Positions 37,890 through 49,113 of a stretch of 64,000 nt of DNA are shown in pieces. Numbering within the stretch: the stretch's first letter is position 1; each line of letters begins with the position of its first letter. The notes under the pieces were generated by a model. It made no database searches. It was not told the DNA's origin and saw only the letters and a list, made by a program, of their open reading frames with translations. This stretch comes from Anniella stebbinsi (Eukaryota; Chordata; Lepidosauria; Squamata; Anniellidae): positions 8,836,001 to 8,900,000 of the forward strand of contig JARDYH010000005.1 of assembly GCA_029215795.1 (NCBI GenBank). The letters run 5' to 3'. The translations under genes were made by a program, and so were the position numbers.

Positions 37890-38360
37890 TTATTTATTTA
37901 TTCATTACAAGTATTTTTATCCCACCTTTCTGTATAAAATAACAAAAGAATCGGCTAACACCTAGATCATAAAAAAAATCCCAATACGTTTTAAATGATT
38001 GCGCAACACAAGATAGCAGCACAATAACATAAAACAATAACTAAGTAGCGGCAACCGCATAATAAATATCAACAGCAGCAGATAATGTGCTATTACATGG
38101 TCATATCTCCAAAGGCCTTCTGAAATAGGAGGGTCACTGCCATTCGCTAAAAGAACAAGAGGAAGGAATGTTGACAGACTTCCCAGGAGAGAATCTAAGA
38201 TCCTGGGGAAAGCGCCGGAAAGGTCCTCCTACGTGGGACCACCTGCCCGCCCTCAGAGGGTGGGAGGAACACCGAACAGGAGTCTTGATGACAATCTGAT
38301 AGGCTCGTACTTAGAGGAAGTGGCCCTCCAAGTATCCTGGGCCAAGACTGTTTTCCCCTT
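37890..38360 (-). mobile_element. LINE 3' end fragment
   Basis: The plus strand begins TTTATTTATTTATTCATTAC, then TTTTTATCCCACCTTTC, A-rich sequence, and GGCCTTCTGAAATAGGAGGG, CTTCCCAGGAGAG and GGGGAAAGCGCCGG. This is the reverse complement of a LINE-like ORF end plus 3'UTR of the kind seen at 12520-13110 and 48633-48960. Confidence 0.55.
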
Positions 38361-38673
38361 ATGCACTTTGACGGCTCCTGCACATTTGCCTGAGACTTCA
38401 TTTACAAAGGGGAACAAGCAGTAGAGTTGCATTACAAGGGAAGAGCTGTGCCAAAATCAGTGTAGCGCTTAATACAGGAAGGAGGGGCTTAAACAGTCCT
38501 TCTTCCTGGATGAAGCCAATTTTACTAACCATTGAACTCTTTTTTGAGGTCTCAGGTCTGATACTGTTTGATTGATACTTTCTCTTTCCAACTGAGCACA
38601 GCAATTCGGGTGGCAAACTATGCCTGACAAACAGGATACTGCTCCACTGCGGTAGAGCAACTCATCCTATATG

Positions 38674-39265
38674 TAGGGTGACCATATCTGGGAAACCAAA
38701 AAGCAGGACACCCGTGGGGGCAGGAAAGCACACTTTCCAGGGCCTCCGGAAAGTGCGTCATTCCCCCCACCATACTAATGGCGGTCTTAGGCCCCCTCCA
38801 CAAGGATGCGCTTTTGCGCCCGGTTCGGGGATTATGCGCATTATCGCGGAGGCGCATTTACGCCTAATCCCTCTGCACGGGAGGCGGCGAGAGGCGGCGA
38901 AGCGCATTAATTGATGTCCAAAAAGCGCTTTAGAAGACGTTAATGCGCATAATCGCTTGTTCACACGGCGAAAATGCGCTTTAACGGCCGGAGAAAAATA
39001 AAAGTCGCTATTTAACGCGCATTCGAAAATGCGCATTATCGGGGAGATAACGCGCCTGTACGCCCGTTTTGCGCTCCGCTGGTGTGGAGGTAAAATTTAT
39101 AATGAGCCTTCAAGGCTCATTAAACGTCTCGTGTGGAGGAGGCCTTAAAGACAAAACTGTGTCATTCCAGGACATTATAGAAAATTACAGGAAATCCCCC
39201 CTGACACCCAGGATAGAACAAAAACCAGGACAAATCTGGGAAAATCCTAACAGTTGGTCACCCTA
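38674..39265. mobile_element. Element with hAT-like ends, host of a nested MITE
   Basis: Begins TAGGGTGACCATATCTGGG and ends GGTCACCCTA, the same outer 10 bp as family A but with a different interior (AGCAGGACACCCG, CAGGACAAATCTGGGAAAA). The original element would be about 235 bp; it is enlarged by the insertion at 38790-39144. The flanking 8-mers do not match. Confidence 0.7.
38790..39144 (+). mobile_element. Harbinger-like CpG-dense MITE, well-preserved copy
   Basis: 355 bp with a 13-bp imperfect terminal repeat GGCCCCCTCCACA / TGTGGAGGAGGCC and a perfect TTA target duplication (38787-38789 and 39145-39147), which is diagnostic of PIF/Harbinger insertion. It holds more than 30 CpGs and a dozen or more GCGCAT or GCGCTT motifs, with almost none of the TG/CA decay seen in the copy at 11599-11945. 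No ORF, so it would depend on an external transposase. Confidence 0.85.
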
Positions 39266-39586
39266 GTATGGGTCAGCTATTGAAATGGCAGCCTTCAAAT
39301 GGGAACAGGAAATTGGAGCTCTGTGTGAGGGCCGCATTACATCTTATGCGCAAACACATGTGAATGTAGTCTGACAGCCCATTTTTTTCCTTCAAAAGCT
39401 GCTTTGGGGAGGGGGCATTTGAGAGCTGAGAAGCAATAGGGGAAGGAGGTGCTCAACTCTTTTCTTACACTCCATTTCCCTGTTCCAAGTCTCTCCACTA
39501 GTGGCATTCCTCACCACTAGTGTTTCAAATGTGTGTTTACCCTTGAACTAAAGTTACACACACATTTGCACATAATATGTTACATT

Positions 39587-39812
39587 GGCTGAATTCGGAC
39601 GACACAATAAGCAACTGGGGGGGGGGGAACAATCATCAGTTGTATTGACTATTGTATCGTCCGAATGCTGCCATAGTCAACTCAGCGCTGATCCTAATCC
39701 ACACCACGGTTGATTATTTATTACCATGTTGTGTGGGGAGTACCCCCTAGATGAACAACTGTAAAGTTGATTATTACCCCACCATTGACTAGTGTGTTGT
39801 CCGAATTCAGCC
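39587..39812. mobile_element. Short DNA transposon (MITE), family D copy 2
   Basis: Ends GGCTGAATTCGGACGACAC and complement. Closely matches 9094-9314 in the same orientation, including GCCATAGTCAACTCAGCGC and GTTGTGTGGGGAGTACCC. It has ATGAACAACTGTAAAGTTG where the other copy carries telomere-like repeats, and a run of 10 Gs near 39617. Confidence 0.8.
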
Positions 39813-40024
39813 ACTGTCTCAACTTAAGTTTCCCACATCCTACTCTATCCTTCATCCTTTTCTTAACAAATATACTAGGCTCAAACTTAGTTGTTGACAT
39901 AGAGGCTGTGATAAATATGACTTAGCAAGGCTTCAGAGATAACTAAGACTACTAGATGGTAATGCAACAGAAAGAAGTACAAATGATGGTTTGGATTCCA
40001 ATTTGCTCCCTTCTCCAAGACTAA

Positions 40025-40575
40025 GGGCTCATCTACACCTAACGGCTATCCGGGACGGAGAGGAGGGGAGGATCCCAGGCTTTCCCACTTCCGGGATCAT
40101 CTCCCAGTGTGCACACACCAGAGCAACGTCCCAGAAGTCAGGAGGAACACTCTGGCATGGCGTGGGTTTATTGATTTATTTTTTGATGCAGGAGCCAGTT
40201 GCGCAACTGTGCAGCCCCAATCCTGTGCAAAATTATGTAAAAAAAATAAATAAAAAAAAACCCCACCAAAACTCGGCGCCGAAAAGTGCCAGCAGCTATC
40301 CTGGGATGGTGAAACTGCTGCCCCTCCACCCGCCATGGGCATGGAGCCCCCCCCCCCATGGGCATGGAGCCCCCCCATGCAGCTCCATGCCTGTTTGCAA
40401 AGCCCCATTACTCATAGAGAGGAGGGAGACCCAGGAACCTGCGCCACACCGCTTGCGGTCCTTGGGGTTGTCCCAGGAACGCAGGAAAAACGGGGTAAAT
40501 GCCACCCATATTATCCCAGGGAAAGTGAGAGGGATAAGCTGGCCCTGAGATAAATGGATGGTGTAGGCATGGCCC
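40025..40575. mobile_element. DNA transposon, non-autonomous (GGGCTCATCTACACC ends)
   Basis: GGGCTCATCTACACC at the left pairs with GGTGTAGGCATGGCCC at the right. TAA precedes and AAA follows, close to a 3-bp TWA duplication of Harbinger type. The interior has an AAAT-rich tract and a short tandem duplication of CCATGGGCATGGAGCCCC around 40332-40375. ORFs across it (for example 185 codons at 39991) have no recognisable domain. Confidence 0.6.
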
Positions 40576-41409
40576 AAATCCAAGCAATGTGATATCATGT
40601 CAGAATGGTCCTCGCAGGCCATTCTTCCACCATCCTCTTTTGAGAACCAAACAGGCAACCCTTTCCCCCCTCTTTTCTTTCCCCTGCCCCTTCTCCCCTC
40701 CTTAGGCTTTTTACCATCCTGCTAAGCCATATGGAGGCTGGCAGTTGAGGGACAACAGCTAAAACTACTGAGCACCCTTTCACTGTTGGAGAGGTAAATC
40801 TACGGATGCCAACTTTTTTCACACATGGTGCAATGGAAAGGTGAAAAATATATTGGGAAAGTGTTTTAAGTGCTCTACCCTTACAAGCAGCCTAAAATAA
40901 TTTTATATAAATAAAAATAAAATAAAAATAGTTCTGCATTATCTTAAAGGTACTGTGAGACGGAAACATCACATATTAGTTGTAGGTTTTTACTGACAGT
41001 AAGAATACTACTGGCAAAATATTGCAGGAACTTACTCCTAGTTTAGACAAATGGTTGGGAAAAATGAGGCAGGTGGTCTTAATAAATTAACAAGTGAAAA
41101 ACATAGGCACTAATAGAATGGGAAAATACACTCAACAGATAACTTTTCTGCAGTAAACAGTACAATCCTGTGCATATTTACTCAAAAGTCTCCCAATAAA
41201 TTGAATAAGTTATCCAGCTCTGCTGTACAGGAATTGTTGTTCCTTTCGAAAGAAAATAATAACATCCCAACATTTTAAATAAATGTGGAGGCTAGCTCAG
41301 CTACATGGTTAACTAATCACTACCCATCCCTCAGTTTGTCACAGAGACTGACTTTACTTGCCAGATCTCCTTCTCTTCCTTTTCTGTTCTTCTATCATAG
41401 ATGTCCTTG

Positions 41410-42020
41410 GCAGAGCCAGCCCTGCCATTAGGCAGAGTGAGGCAGCTACCTCAGGCATCAGATGCTGGAGGCGGGGAGCAGCAGTGAAATGGTGAGTACA
41501 GAGCTATGTGTGCCACACAACCCGCCCTGCCCTGCATTCCCAAAGCTAGTCTTCCGTCCTCAGGTGCGGTGAAGGACACTCTCCCAACTTTAGCCTAGTT
41601 GCCTACTATATGTGGAATGAGAGGGTCTGGCCCTGATCCTTGGTCTGTGCCAATCCTGGTGAAAAAAGTTCTACATTTCATGTGGAGATTGCATCCCGTC
41701 CTTCTAAGAACAAGACAAGCCTAGCCCTCAGCCATTGGCCAGAAGACAAGCAGCTGCAGGAAGTTTCTTTCCCTCTTCATGCCCGAACAGCTGCCAGTTG
41801 TGAGGCAGAAGAACACTCTGGCCTCTGCTACAGGCCAGAAAAACAAGGGCATAGAAGGCTGCATCTCCTCCCTCCCAAGAACACCACAGCAAGAAGGAGA
41901 TCAGCCTAGCCCCAGCCATTGGCCAAGGAAGGAACTTGCTTTCCCACTCCCTGCCAGGAAGAATTCTGCTCCAGCTGCCTAGTTAGCCTAGGACGGCAGA
42001 GCTCTGGCCTCTGCCCGTTG
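41410..42020. repeat. Dispersed reptile repeat with internal degenerate duplication
   Basis: GCCATTAGGCAGAGTGAGGC and GCTACCTCAGGCATCAGATG mark a common reptile DNA repeat. From 41718 to 42020 two diverged copies of a roughly 200-bp unit follow (each starts CTAGCCC..CAGCCATTGGCCA and includes CTCTGGCCTCTGC). Translated ORFs here are not protein-like. Confidence 0.5.
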
Positions 42021-42542
42021 CCACATGGAGCAAGGGCTGCTGGTTGGTTTGTTGTTCCGCTTTAATATGTTGTAAGTCACCCAGAAGATCATTCAGTTGA
42101 AAGGTTGGATGTAAATCTTTCAAACAAACCAAACACGTGGTAAACAAAAGATGTGTTTAGGATTCGTATGGAGATGTGAACTCCAATGGAGACCTCAAAA
42201 AGGTTCAGTTGAGTATGTTAGAAGTGGCAAAAGGAAGTTAATACCAACACGACGTAAGCAGAATAGTGCTTAACTTCTAAAAAGGGTGGTGGTGGTGATG
42301 CTCTTAAGCCCACTTAAATGCTCTGGGCCTGGAGGGAAAGATTCTTAATGACATTATAGGTGATGCCAATCAGTGCTCTGTACAGCCAGCTCCTGCTACA
42401 AACACACAGAACCATTTTTTCCAGAACAGAATCCAGAAGTGCCTCTTCCAAATTGGTCTCCCTGCTTCTAAAAATATTTCATCTGCCTTCATCTTCAGTT
42501 GCCTAACGTCACAGTGATTACAGAAAAATGGAACAGCTATTG

Positions 42543-42730
42543 TATTTTCTATTTATGACATTTATATCCTGCCTTTCTTCAATGATGGAACTAAAGGGGG
42601 CACACCTGAGATTCCCAGGTGGTCTCCATTCAGGCATTAATTTGACCTAGATCTACTTCGATTGAGCAAGGTGGTTGCATCATAAACCTTCCAGGTTGTC
42701 CTCCAGGGGTCTCCTATCACACTAGATTAG
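42543..42730 (-). mobile_element. 5S-rRNA-derived SINE, decayed copy
   Basis: The plus strand has TTATATCCTGCCTTTCTTC then GATTCCCAGGTGGTCTCC, followed by degraded counterparts of the 5S gene internal region. This matches the layout of the better copy at 54243-54420. It lies in the gene 2 intron, 200 bp from the exon at 42939. Confidence 0.6.
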
Positions 42731-42938
42731 TGGGGGGTGTTATTGTTGCAATGATGAACAGGATACAGAGATGTTTGCTACCTTGGCAGATACATTGGGA
42801 TTGGGGAAACTGTAAATAAATATGAGTAAATACAATCTGCAACAAAGAGGTCAGTCTCCCTAGGAAATAAATGCAAGCCTTGATGCTTTAGTGTAGTGCT
42901 AGGGGGTTGGCTCTCCAGAGTGATTTGTTGCTCCTTAC

Positions 42939-43015
42939 CTGTGTCATATAAGGTGGGGTCTGCAGTGCAGGAGGGTTTGGAGATTCACTGGCCAGGTCTC
43001 CTTCAGTGTTCCATT
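42939..43015 (-). CDS. Gene 2 internal exon (77 nt)
   Basis: On the minus strand it has a strong acceptor (CTTTTTCTCTTTCTTCAG) and donor (CAG followed by GTAAGGAG). It starts in phase 1, completing a codon with the last base of the 45492 exon, and ends on a codon boundary, exactly as the last exon requires. Encodes WNTEGDLASESPNPPALQ then TPPYMTQ. The only in-frame Met is in MTQ at the end. Confidence 0.78.
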
Positions 43016-43153
43016 CTGAAGAAAGAGAAAAAGGAGTCAGAATTGGCCTTCCACATCCAAGGCCATATTTGGCAGCAATTCAGTGTGGATGGATGCAGGT
43101 GTGCAATTCACAGCCTCAGAACCTCTGGGTGCGATGAGGACAGTACCTGGGCA

Positions 43154-43158
<5 letters not shown>

Positions 43159-43198
<40 letters not shown>
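43159..43198 (+). repeat. (AT)n microsatellite in gene 2 intron
   Basis: About 20 AT units, 150 bases upstream of the acceptor of the 42939 exon. Confidence 0.95.
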
Positions 43199-43200
<2 letters not shown>

Positions 43201-43994
43201 CAAAGAGACACTTGCAAGGCATGAATAATATCTGGAGAAATCTGAGGAACTGGAATGAGATTAAGTAGAACTCTTGTGGTGAGGGGCTGAGACAAGAATT
43301 CCACCTGGCTCTTTGACCTTCCCCATAGCTAGCAAAATAATATGCAACACAAGCAAATATATATGTAATATGGTACAACTTAGTCAGATTGCAAGACTTG
43401 GCTTTTCTTCATAACCCACCAAGCATGCCTGACCTACAATCGCCATTCAGTTTAATTGTGCTTGCACAACATAATGAATTCAATGAATGTGTTGAGCAAT
43501 AATCTGATTAGCAAATCTGAGAATACAGATGCCAAGAAGCCCCAGTACCCAATTTTTCTGGTTATTTTTTGCATGGTGTAGCTTTTTTTTAAAAAAAAAG
43601 TGTACCATACCAGAAGGCCTCTGAGCAAAAGCATATTTGGGGGGAATGAAACAAAAGATTACTGTGTTTAGAAAACACAAGATTACAATACTGTTGTTAG
43701 ATTCCAAAAAGCTATCTTAGGCCACTAGCTTAGTTCTTGGACTGAACGTGGTCCCTGATTTCAGTGGTCTCTGAAACCACACACACATACAAAATAAGTG
43801 GAAAATGCTGCAGAGCCAAAGGTTTCTTTAAAGTTTCTACCACTTACTATTTTCAGTAAACATAGGTCACATCAAGTGTCAATTTTGGCAAGTATAGTTC
43901 ACTTTACATGTCAAATGTAAAATGAACTAGCCAATGGAACCATTAAACTGGCCTACCTTATGGGATTTTTGTAAAGAAAACCAAAATAATATAA

Positions 43995-44524
43995 CCAAGA
44001 CCGATTCTGGCCCGCTTGCATTGGCTGCCTGTATGCTTCAGAGCCCAATTCAAGGTGCTGGTTTTAACCTATAAAGCCTTACACGGTTTAGGACCACAAT
44101 ACCTGATGGAATGTCTTTCCCGAAATGAACCTACCCGTATACTACGCTCAACATCAAAGGTCCTCCTCCGGGTGCCTACTCCGAGGGAAGCTCGGAGGAC
44201 GGCAACAAGGGAGAGGGCCTTCTCTGTGGTTGCCCCTCAATTATGGAATGATATCCCCGATGAGGCCCGCCTGGCGCCAACACTGTTATCTTTTCAGTGC
44301 CAGGTCAAAACTTTTCTTTTCTCCCAGGCATTTTAACAACTCAAGTTGAGGTTTGGATTGACATTGTGGCCAGGCTTAATAGTTAAAATGTTTTAAAGTG
44401 TTTTAATGACAGCTGTTTTATGTTTATGGTTTCAAATTTTGTATATTGTCTTTTTAATGCTCAATCTTTTTAATTTTTGTAAACCGCCCAGAGAGCTTCG
44501 GCTATGGGGCGGTATATAAGTGTA

Positions 44525-44570
<46 letters not shown>
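43995..44570 (+). mobile_element. L2-like LINE 3' fragment with (AAT)n tail
   Basis: Plus-strand translation gives an almost unbroken ORF2 C-terminal block: LHWLPVCFRAQFKVLVL, TYKALHGLGPQYLMECL, RERAFSVVAPQLWNDIPDEA and FQCQVKTFLF. The 3'UTR ends CCGCCCAGAGAGCTTCGGC and GGGGCGGTATATAAG, then at least 14 AAT units. Its intact frame over about 105 codons suggests a fairly young insertion compared with 12520-13110. Confidence 0.82.
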
Positions 44571-44835
44571 TGTGTTTGGAACCCAGAAAGTGCTCTAAAA
44601 ATGAACAACAGAGGAGGAAACAGGTAGCTCAGTTTAGTGTTATCAAATAAGAAAATGCAGACTAAATGCACCGTAAAATTAAAAGAATTGAAGGGCACTG
44701 AAATAGAGTAAAATGAAAGGAAATATTGTCTCGCAACAAAGAATTAGCCTGCTGAATTTACCACTCTAGGATATTATCATATCCACCAGAATGAAAATGA
44801 TTGCATAGTTACATGGACCACTGAAGCCAACAAGT

Positions 44836-44965
44836 AGCAATGGCCAAAAGCATACCTTCTATCCTGCCTTGCTTGGGAATGTCCCTGTGGCATCTGGTTG
44901 GCCACTGCCTAGAGAGAGAATACTGATCTAGATGGATCCATTGATCTGACCTAGCCTTGTTCTGT
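44836..44965 (+). mobile_element. LINE 3' fragment, amniote CR1/L3-type
   Basis: Contains GGCATCTGGTTGGCCACTG, TGATCTAGATGGATC and GACCTAGCCTTGTTCTG, the same ordered tail as at 24350-24545 but closer to the typical sequence. Confidence 0.65.
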
Positions 44966-45154
44966 TATTAGGGCCAAGCAAGACATCAGATGCAAATGCA
45001 AATACTTGTACCAAATGGCCCTCCCCTCCCCAGGAGCCTCCTGATGCTGTGATATGAAGTCGAAAAGCAGCAAGGGAGAGGATGTGGTGCTTCTTCACCT
45101 TCTCTTCTCCTGATCTCTCCCCACTCAAAATCACATCCCTTAACTGTCTTATGT

Positions 45155-45240
45155 GGAGGGGCCTAGCGTTAGAGGACATGCTTTCAATGTTGACGATCCC
45201 AGGCTCAATTTCTGGCATCTCCAGTTAAAAATATATCTCA
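45155..45240 (+). mobile_element. tRNA-derived SINE fragment
   Basis: GGGGCCTAGCGTTAGAGGACATG followed by GATCCCAGGCTCAATTTCTGGCATCTCCAGTT corresponds to the tRNA-like head (A- and B-box region) of the SINE at 7228-7420, in the opposite orientation and diverged. Confidence 0.55.
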
Positions 45241-45282
45241 GGTAGCAGAACAGGGAATGATCTGCTCTCAATCACAATAAAC

Positions 45283-45440
45283 ATAAGAACGTAAGAAGAG
45301 CCCTGCTGGATCAGACTAGCATCCTGTTTCTCAGAGTGATGAGTTAGATGCCTGTGTTAGCAATCATGTGTTCCAGTACAAGGCACCTGCCTATGTTCAA
45401 TGGAGTCAGGTAAACTCATCTCTATAGACCCTAGTGACAT
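45283..45440 (-). mobile_element. LINE 3' fragment, amniote CR1/L3-type (inverted)
   Basis: The plus strand reads ACATAAGAACGTAAGAAGAG then CCCTGCTGGATCAGACTAGC, ATCCTGTTTCTC. This is the reverse complement of the LINE tail at 24350 and 44836. It ends about 50 bases from the exon at 45492. Confidence 0.65.
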
Positions 45441-45491
45441 TTTCTGCCCAGCTTTAGAATGCTAGGCCAGAAGGATGCAGGGAGCACCTAC

Positions 45492-45547
45492 CTTCAGTAC
45501 AAGCCGGCTGAGCAATGTCTTCTACTCGCAGCTCATTCTCACTTGAC
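45492..45547 (-). CDS. Gene 2 internal exon (56 nt)
   Basis: Acceptor TTCTCTGTTGCAG and donor GAAG followed by GTAGGT on the minus strand. Only one frame is open (phase 2 in, phase 1 out), and it joins in frame to the exon at 42939. Encodes SSENELRVEDIAQPACTE. There is no in-frame Met, so translation must begin further upstream, or else only at the Met in the next exon. Confidence 0.76.
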
Positions 45548-45839
45548 CTGCAACAGAGAAGTGAGCGCTGGCAGTTAGAAGTTATATCAAATTACTAGAA
45601 CAGAATTGCTGGTGCAACCTGAGTTCTGTGCAACTTTAAAGCTTTCTTGTGAATGTACCTTATCAACGTATTTGAATAAAAAGCATGCTGGGTTTCATTT
45701 GCCGATCCCAATCCTCAGCAAAGAGCACATCCTGGGATTGTTAGTCATTCATCAACTCTAGACAACCCAGGACGTGGAGACATACACCTAAATTCATAAT
45801 CTAAATAACATTAGACCACTCTTTTCAGAGATGTTAAAT

Positions 45840-46159
45840 TAGGCTGACCAGATAAAATCCAGGTCAGGGCTCATTTAACTTTAACAGTTGTAGAGAAAAG
45901 GGAATTTCAGCCAGAGTCGTTTGTATGCAATTAGTTCCTGGTGAAATTCCCTCTTCATCACAACTGTTAAAGTTGCAGGGGCCCTGCCTTCTTTTGTATA
46001 TGGTCACTCTAGTATAGTGCCTGCACCTTTAACTGTTGTGATGAAGAGGGAATTTCACCAGGAACTAATTGCATACAAATGACACCGGCTGAAATTCCCT
46101 TTTCTCTACAACTGTTAAAGTTACATGAGCCCTGACCTGGATTTTATCTGGTCACCCTA
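45840..46159. mobile_element. hAT-type palindromic MITE, family A copy 3
   Basis: Ends TAGGCTGACC and GGTCACCCTA. Subfamily with GATAAAATCCAGGTCAGGGC next to the ends. GTTAAAT lies directly on both sides (45833-45839 and 46160-46166), a slightly altered target duplication. It sits 293 bp upstream of the 45492 exon on the gene 2 strand. Confidence 0.9.
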
Positions 46160-47778
46160 GTTAAATAATACCTTTCTTTGGGACACTTCAAACTCCAGGA
46201 GCACACTACAGCACCAAACCAAAAGCTTGCAAATCAGTTGCCTGGATGAGGCCTTACTCAATGGCCAGTAGAAAGGGGTCTTTTCCCAGCACCCTTTGCC
46301 TTTTCTTTTCTCTGTATCTTTAATAGTGTTTTAACCCTCGTGCCAACTGCAACTGAAATTCTGAAAATCCGAAACCAAGAGGTTCTTAGAAAAGCGAAAG
46401 CAAAGCTTTGAAGCTAACTGACAAATTTGCATGCCCTCTCTCAAATGTAGTTAGTAGGTCTCACAGCCCCCTCTAGTTTCACACTGGGGCATGTGGTAAA
46501 ACCCAGCGAACAAAGGACTTCATGTGATCGGAGCAAACATTGTAATGAAAAGTTGTGTCTTTAGAGGTCCGTTAAGACCTTCAGTTTTTGTCTACCTGGG
46601 AGGCGTGGAAGGGTAAGATTTAAGGTCTGTTCTCATCTTACAGCGATGTAACTGTAAGGTCACTCTTTATATGAACCAAAAGAGTGGGAATCGGAACGTG
46701 TGGACTTTCTATGGTTTTATATGGCTAAGGAAGCAGGAGAGCAACAACCAATTCCAAGAGTGCCTCTGTAGACAAAGGAAGGTGGTTGGAGGATGTTATG
46801 GAATACACTTAGACACAGATACCCTAAGGCAGTGCTAGGTGTCTATTGCCCCGCTGAGGGAAAACACACACAAATTAGATTTAACAGTGGCAGACCCATA
46901 TGCAGAATAATGCTGGCCAGCCATGGGACTGGGTGCATTTAATGCTATGCTTGTACACCAAAAACCTGTACATCCCAAACCCATTTTGTCAACCTCCCTC
47001 TTCAAACGGGACCCCATTCCCATCTTGCAGAGCCTTCCACTCCACTTTGCAGCAGACGTGGCCTGCTGAACCAGAAACTATTCAGGTCTCTGGCTTTCCA
47101 GTTCCATCTTGCTGCAGAACTGATACAGTGATAGTGGAGTTTTTTATGATGAAGTGTAATAACAATGCCTTCTCACTTGAGCATGTTACACTCTGTTAGT
47201 TACAGGGAATGTTAAATGGGCAATAAACTGCAACAAGACGCTGTTACAACCATACTGTTTCACAGAATCCCTCAAATTTACTTGAAAAGCATGGTACTTC
47301 CATGGAAATCATTCTTCATCTGAAGGTAGAGAGTGGGTAGAATTAAAAACATGATCCTGAACTGATTGATCTGCTGCAAGAAAAGTTTCTTTCTTTCTTG
47401 TACTAAAGCCTCATTGAGATTTGAGGGGCCAGGACTGATGTTATTATTCAACTGGGCACCTCTGTAATATTTGATACACCTACACAAACATTATTACAAA
47501 GGCACCAGAATAACTCTCCTGTGCTTGTTTAATTCATTTGCCCGATTTTTATTTTGCTTTCCCTGCAATGTTGTTTTCCAAAGCGCAGCCAGGAGTTGTT
47601 TACCAGTTCTAAATGGGATCCAAATTGTGCAGCCCATCCAGTAAACTAGTAGGTTTGTTTTCCTCAAGGCCTGATGATGCTCCCTTCCGTTTCTGCTACC
47701 ACTTTTGGGTGTTCAGCCAAGGATGGGTGAAGGGGAAGAAATACACCCCTGTGCCAAGGGAATTGTATGATACAAACT

Positions 47779-48097
47779 TAGGGTGACCAGATAAAATCCA
47801 GGTCAGGGCTCATGTAACTTTAACAGCTGTAGAGAAAAGGGAATTTCAGCCAGTGTTATTTGTATGCAAGTAGTTCCTGGTGAAATTCCCTCTTCATCAC
47901 AACAGTTAAAGGTGCAGGCACTACTTAGAGTGACCATATACAAAAGAAGGCAGGGCCCCTACAATTTTAACTGTTGTGATGAAGAGGGAATTTCACCAGG
48001 AACTAATTGCATACAAATGACACTGGCTGAAATTCCCTTTTCTCTACAACTGTTAAAGTTACATGAGCCCTGACCTGGATTTCATCTGGTCACCCTA
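47779..48097. mobile_element. hAT-type palindromic MITE, family A copy 4
   Basis: TAGGGTGACC to GGTCACCCTA, two modules, CCAGGTCAGG subfamily. The flanking 8-mers (TACAAACT and CTTTAGTG) do not match. Gene 2 intron. Confidence 0.88.
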
Positions 48098-48632
48098 CTT
48101 TAGTGTCAATAGCTGAACTGAGGAAATGCCCTGGAGCAGGGGTTTCTGTACCTGTGTGGTGTGTGAGAGAATGCAGCATTGACCCAAGATGCGGCAATGA
48201 CTGCAAGATACAGCATTGACCCAAGAGGCAAGCTGGAGCAGAGTTGAGCATGGGCTAGTTTAGGGAAACCCTGGTGACCAGGGCCAGATTCTTCCTCTGA
48301 AGCATTATTTTTATTACTATTAGGGGTGTCACCAGACTAAAGAAATCTTAGGCAACTAATTGTATAAATGTTAATCAATTCATTCTGCACAGATCTACAT
48401 ACGAATAACATATTGAAGAAAGAAACATTCCTTTTTTAATATGACACATGCGCAGATTATAACAAGCATTCCATCCTGCGTGTGAGAAAAGCTGGGAAGC
48501 TGTCTCTTCTAAAATGGCTCCGGCCACCTATTGTTTTTATAAGTACTTGTACTAAAAACAAACCCCTCTACCAAAGTCAGCTCCCCCGGTTAATCAGGGG
48601 CATCTTTTAAGTTGATTAAACTTTGCATTCAT

Positions 48633-48960
48633 CATTATTAGTAATTATTATTTTATAAGTTGTTGCATTTCTACCTCACCCTTTAGCCCCTCAGGGTCCC
48701 CACAAGGCAACTCACAATAATACAAACGAACAATAAAAATACAAAAGGTCATTTAAAACTGTCAATAGAAAACGTTTAAACTCATGGGTCAAAGTTCACT
48801 TTAACAACAGCCATAAAACTATTCATTTCTTGCGACTTAAATTTCTTCCAAAAAGGAACTATCTTCCTAAGACCTGGAAGGTTTGAGCCTAGCAACCTTC
48901 CCTAGGAAATGAGAACTGCAGGGATGGGGACCCCACAGAAAAGGCCCTCTTTTTAAAAAA
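48633..48960 (-). mobile_element. LINE 3' end fragment
   Basis: The plus strand starts ATTATTATTTTATAAGTTG, then TTTCTACCTCACCCTTTAGC and CCTCAGGGTCCCCACAAGGC, an A-rich region and AAAAGGCCCTCTTT. This is the inverted 3'UTR and ORF end of an L2-like LINE. Confidence 0.5.
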
Positions 48961-49113
48961 AATATTTATTTCATTTCAGAGAATTTCTATACTGTTTTCA
49001 TTTCTAAAAAATCCCACAGTGGTACTGCTTGTAGATAACAATTGAATCTCTGGTAGAAGTATCTGACCAATGGATTTTCAGAAGATCTCAGGTTCCAGGA
49101 AGGTTCATATGAG

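Larger units (their letters stand above)
33056..42938 (-). other. Gene 2 large intron (about 9.9 kb)
   Basis: Bounded by a GTAAGG donor at 42938 and a pyrimidine-rich acceptor at 33056 on the minus strand. Apart from transposons listed separately I see no exon here. Confidence 0.6.

Noticed and set aside
41640..41982. ORFs of 67-89 codons with a repeated WP..LAF/VSFPL pattern
   Set aside because: The repeated pattern comes from a degenerate 200-bp DNA duplication within a dispersed repeat; stops occur in all frames between the units.
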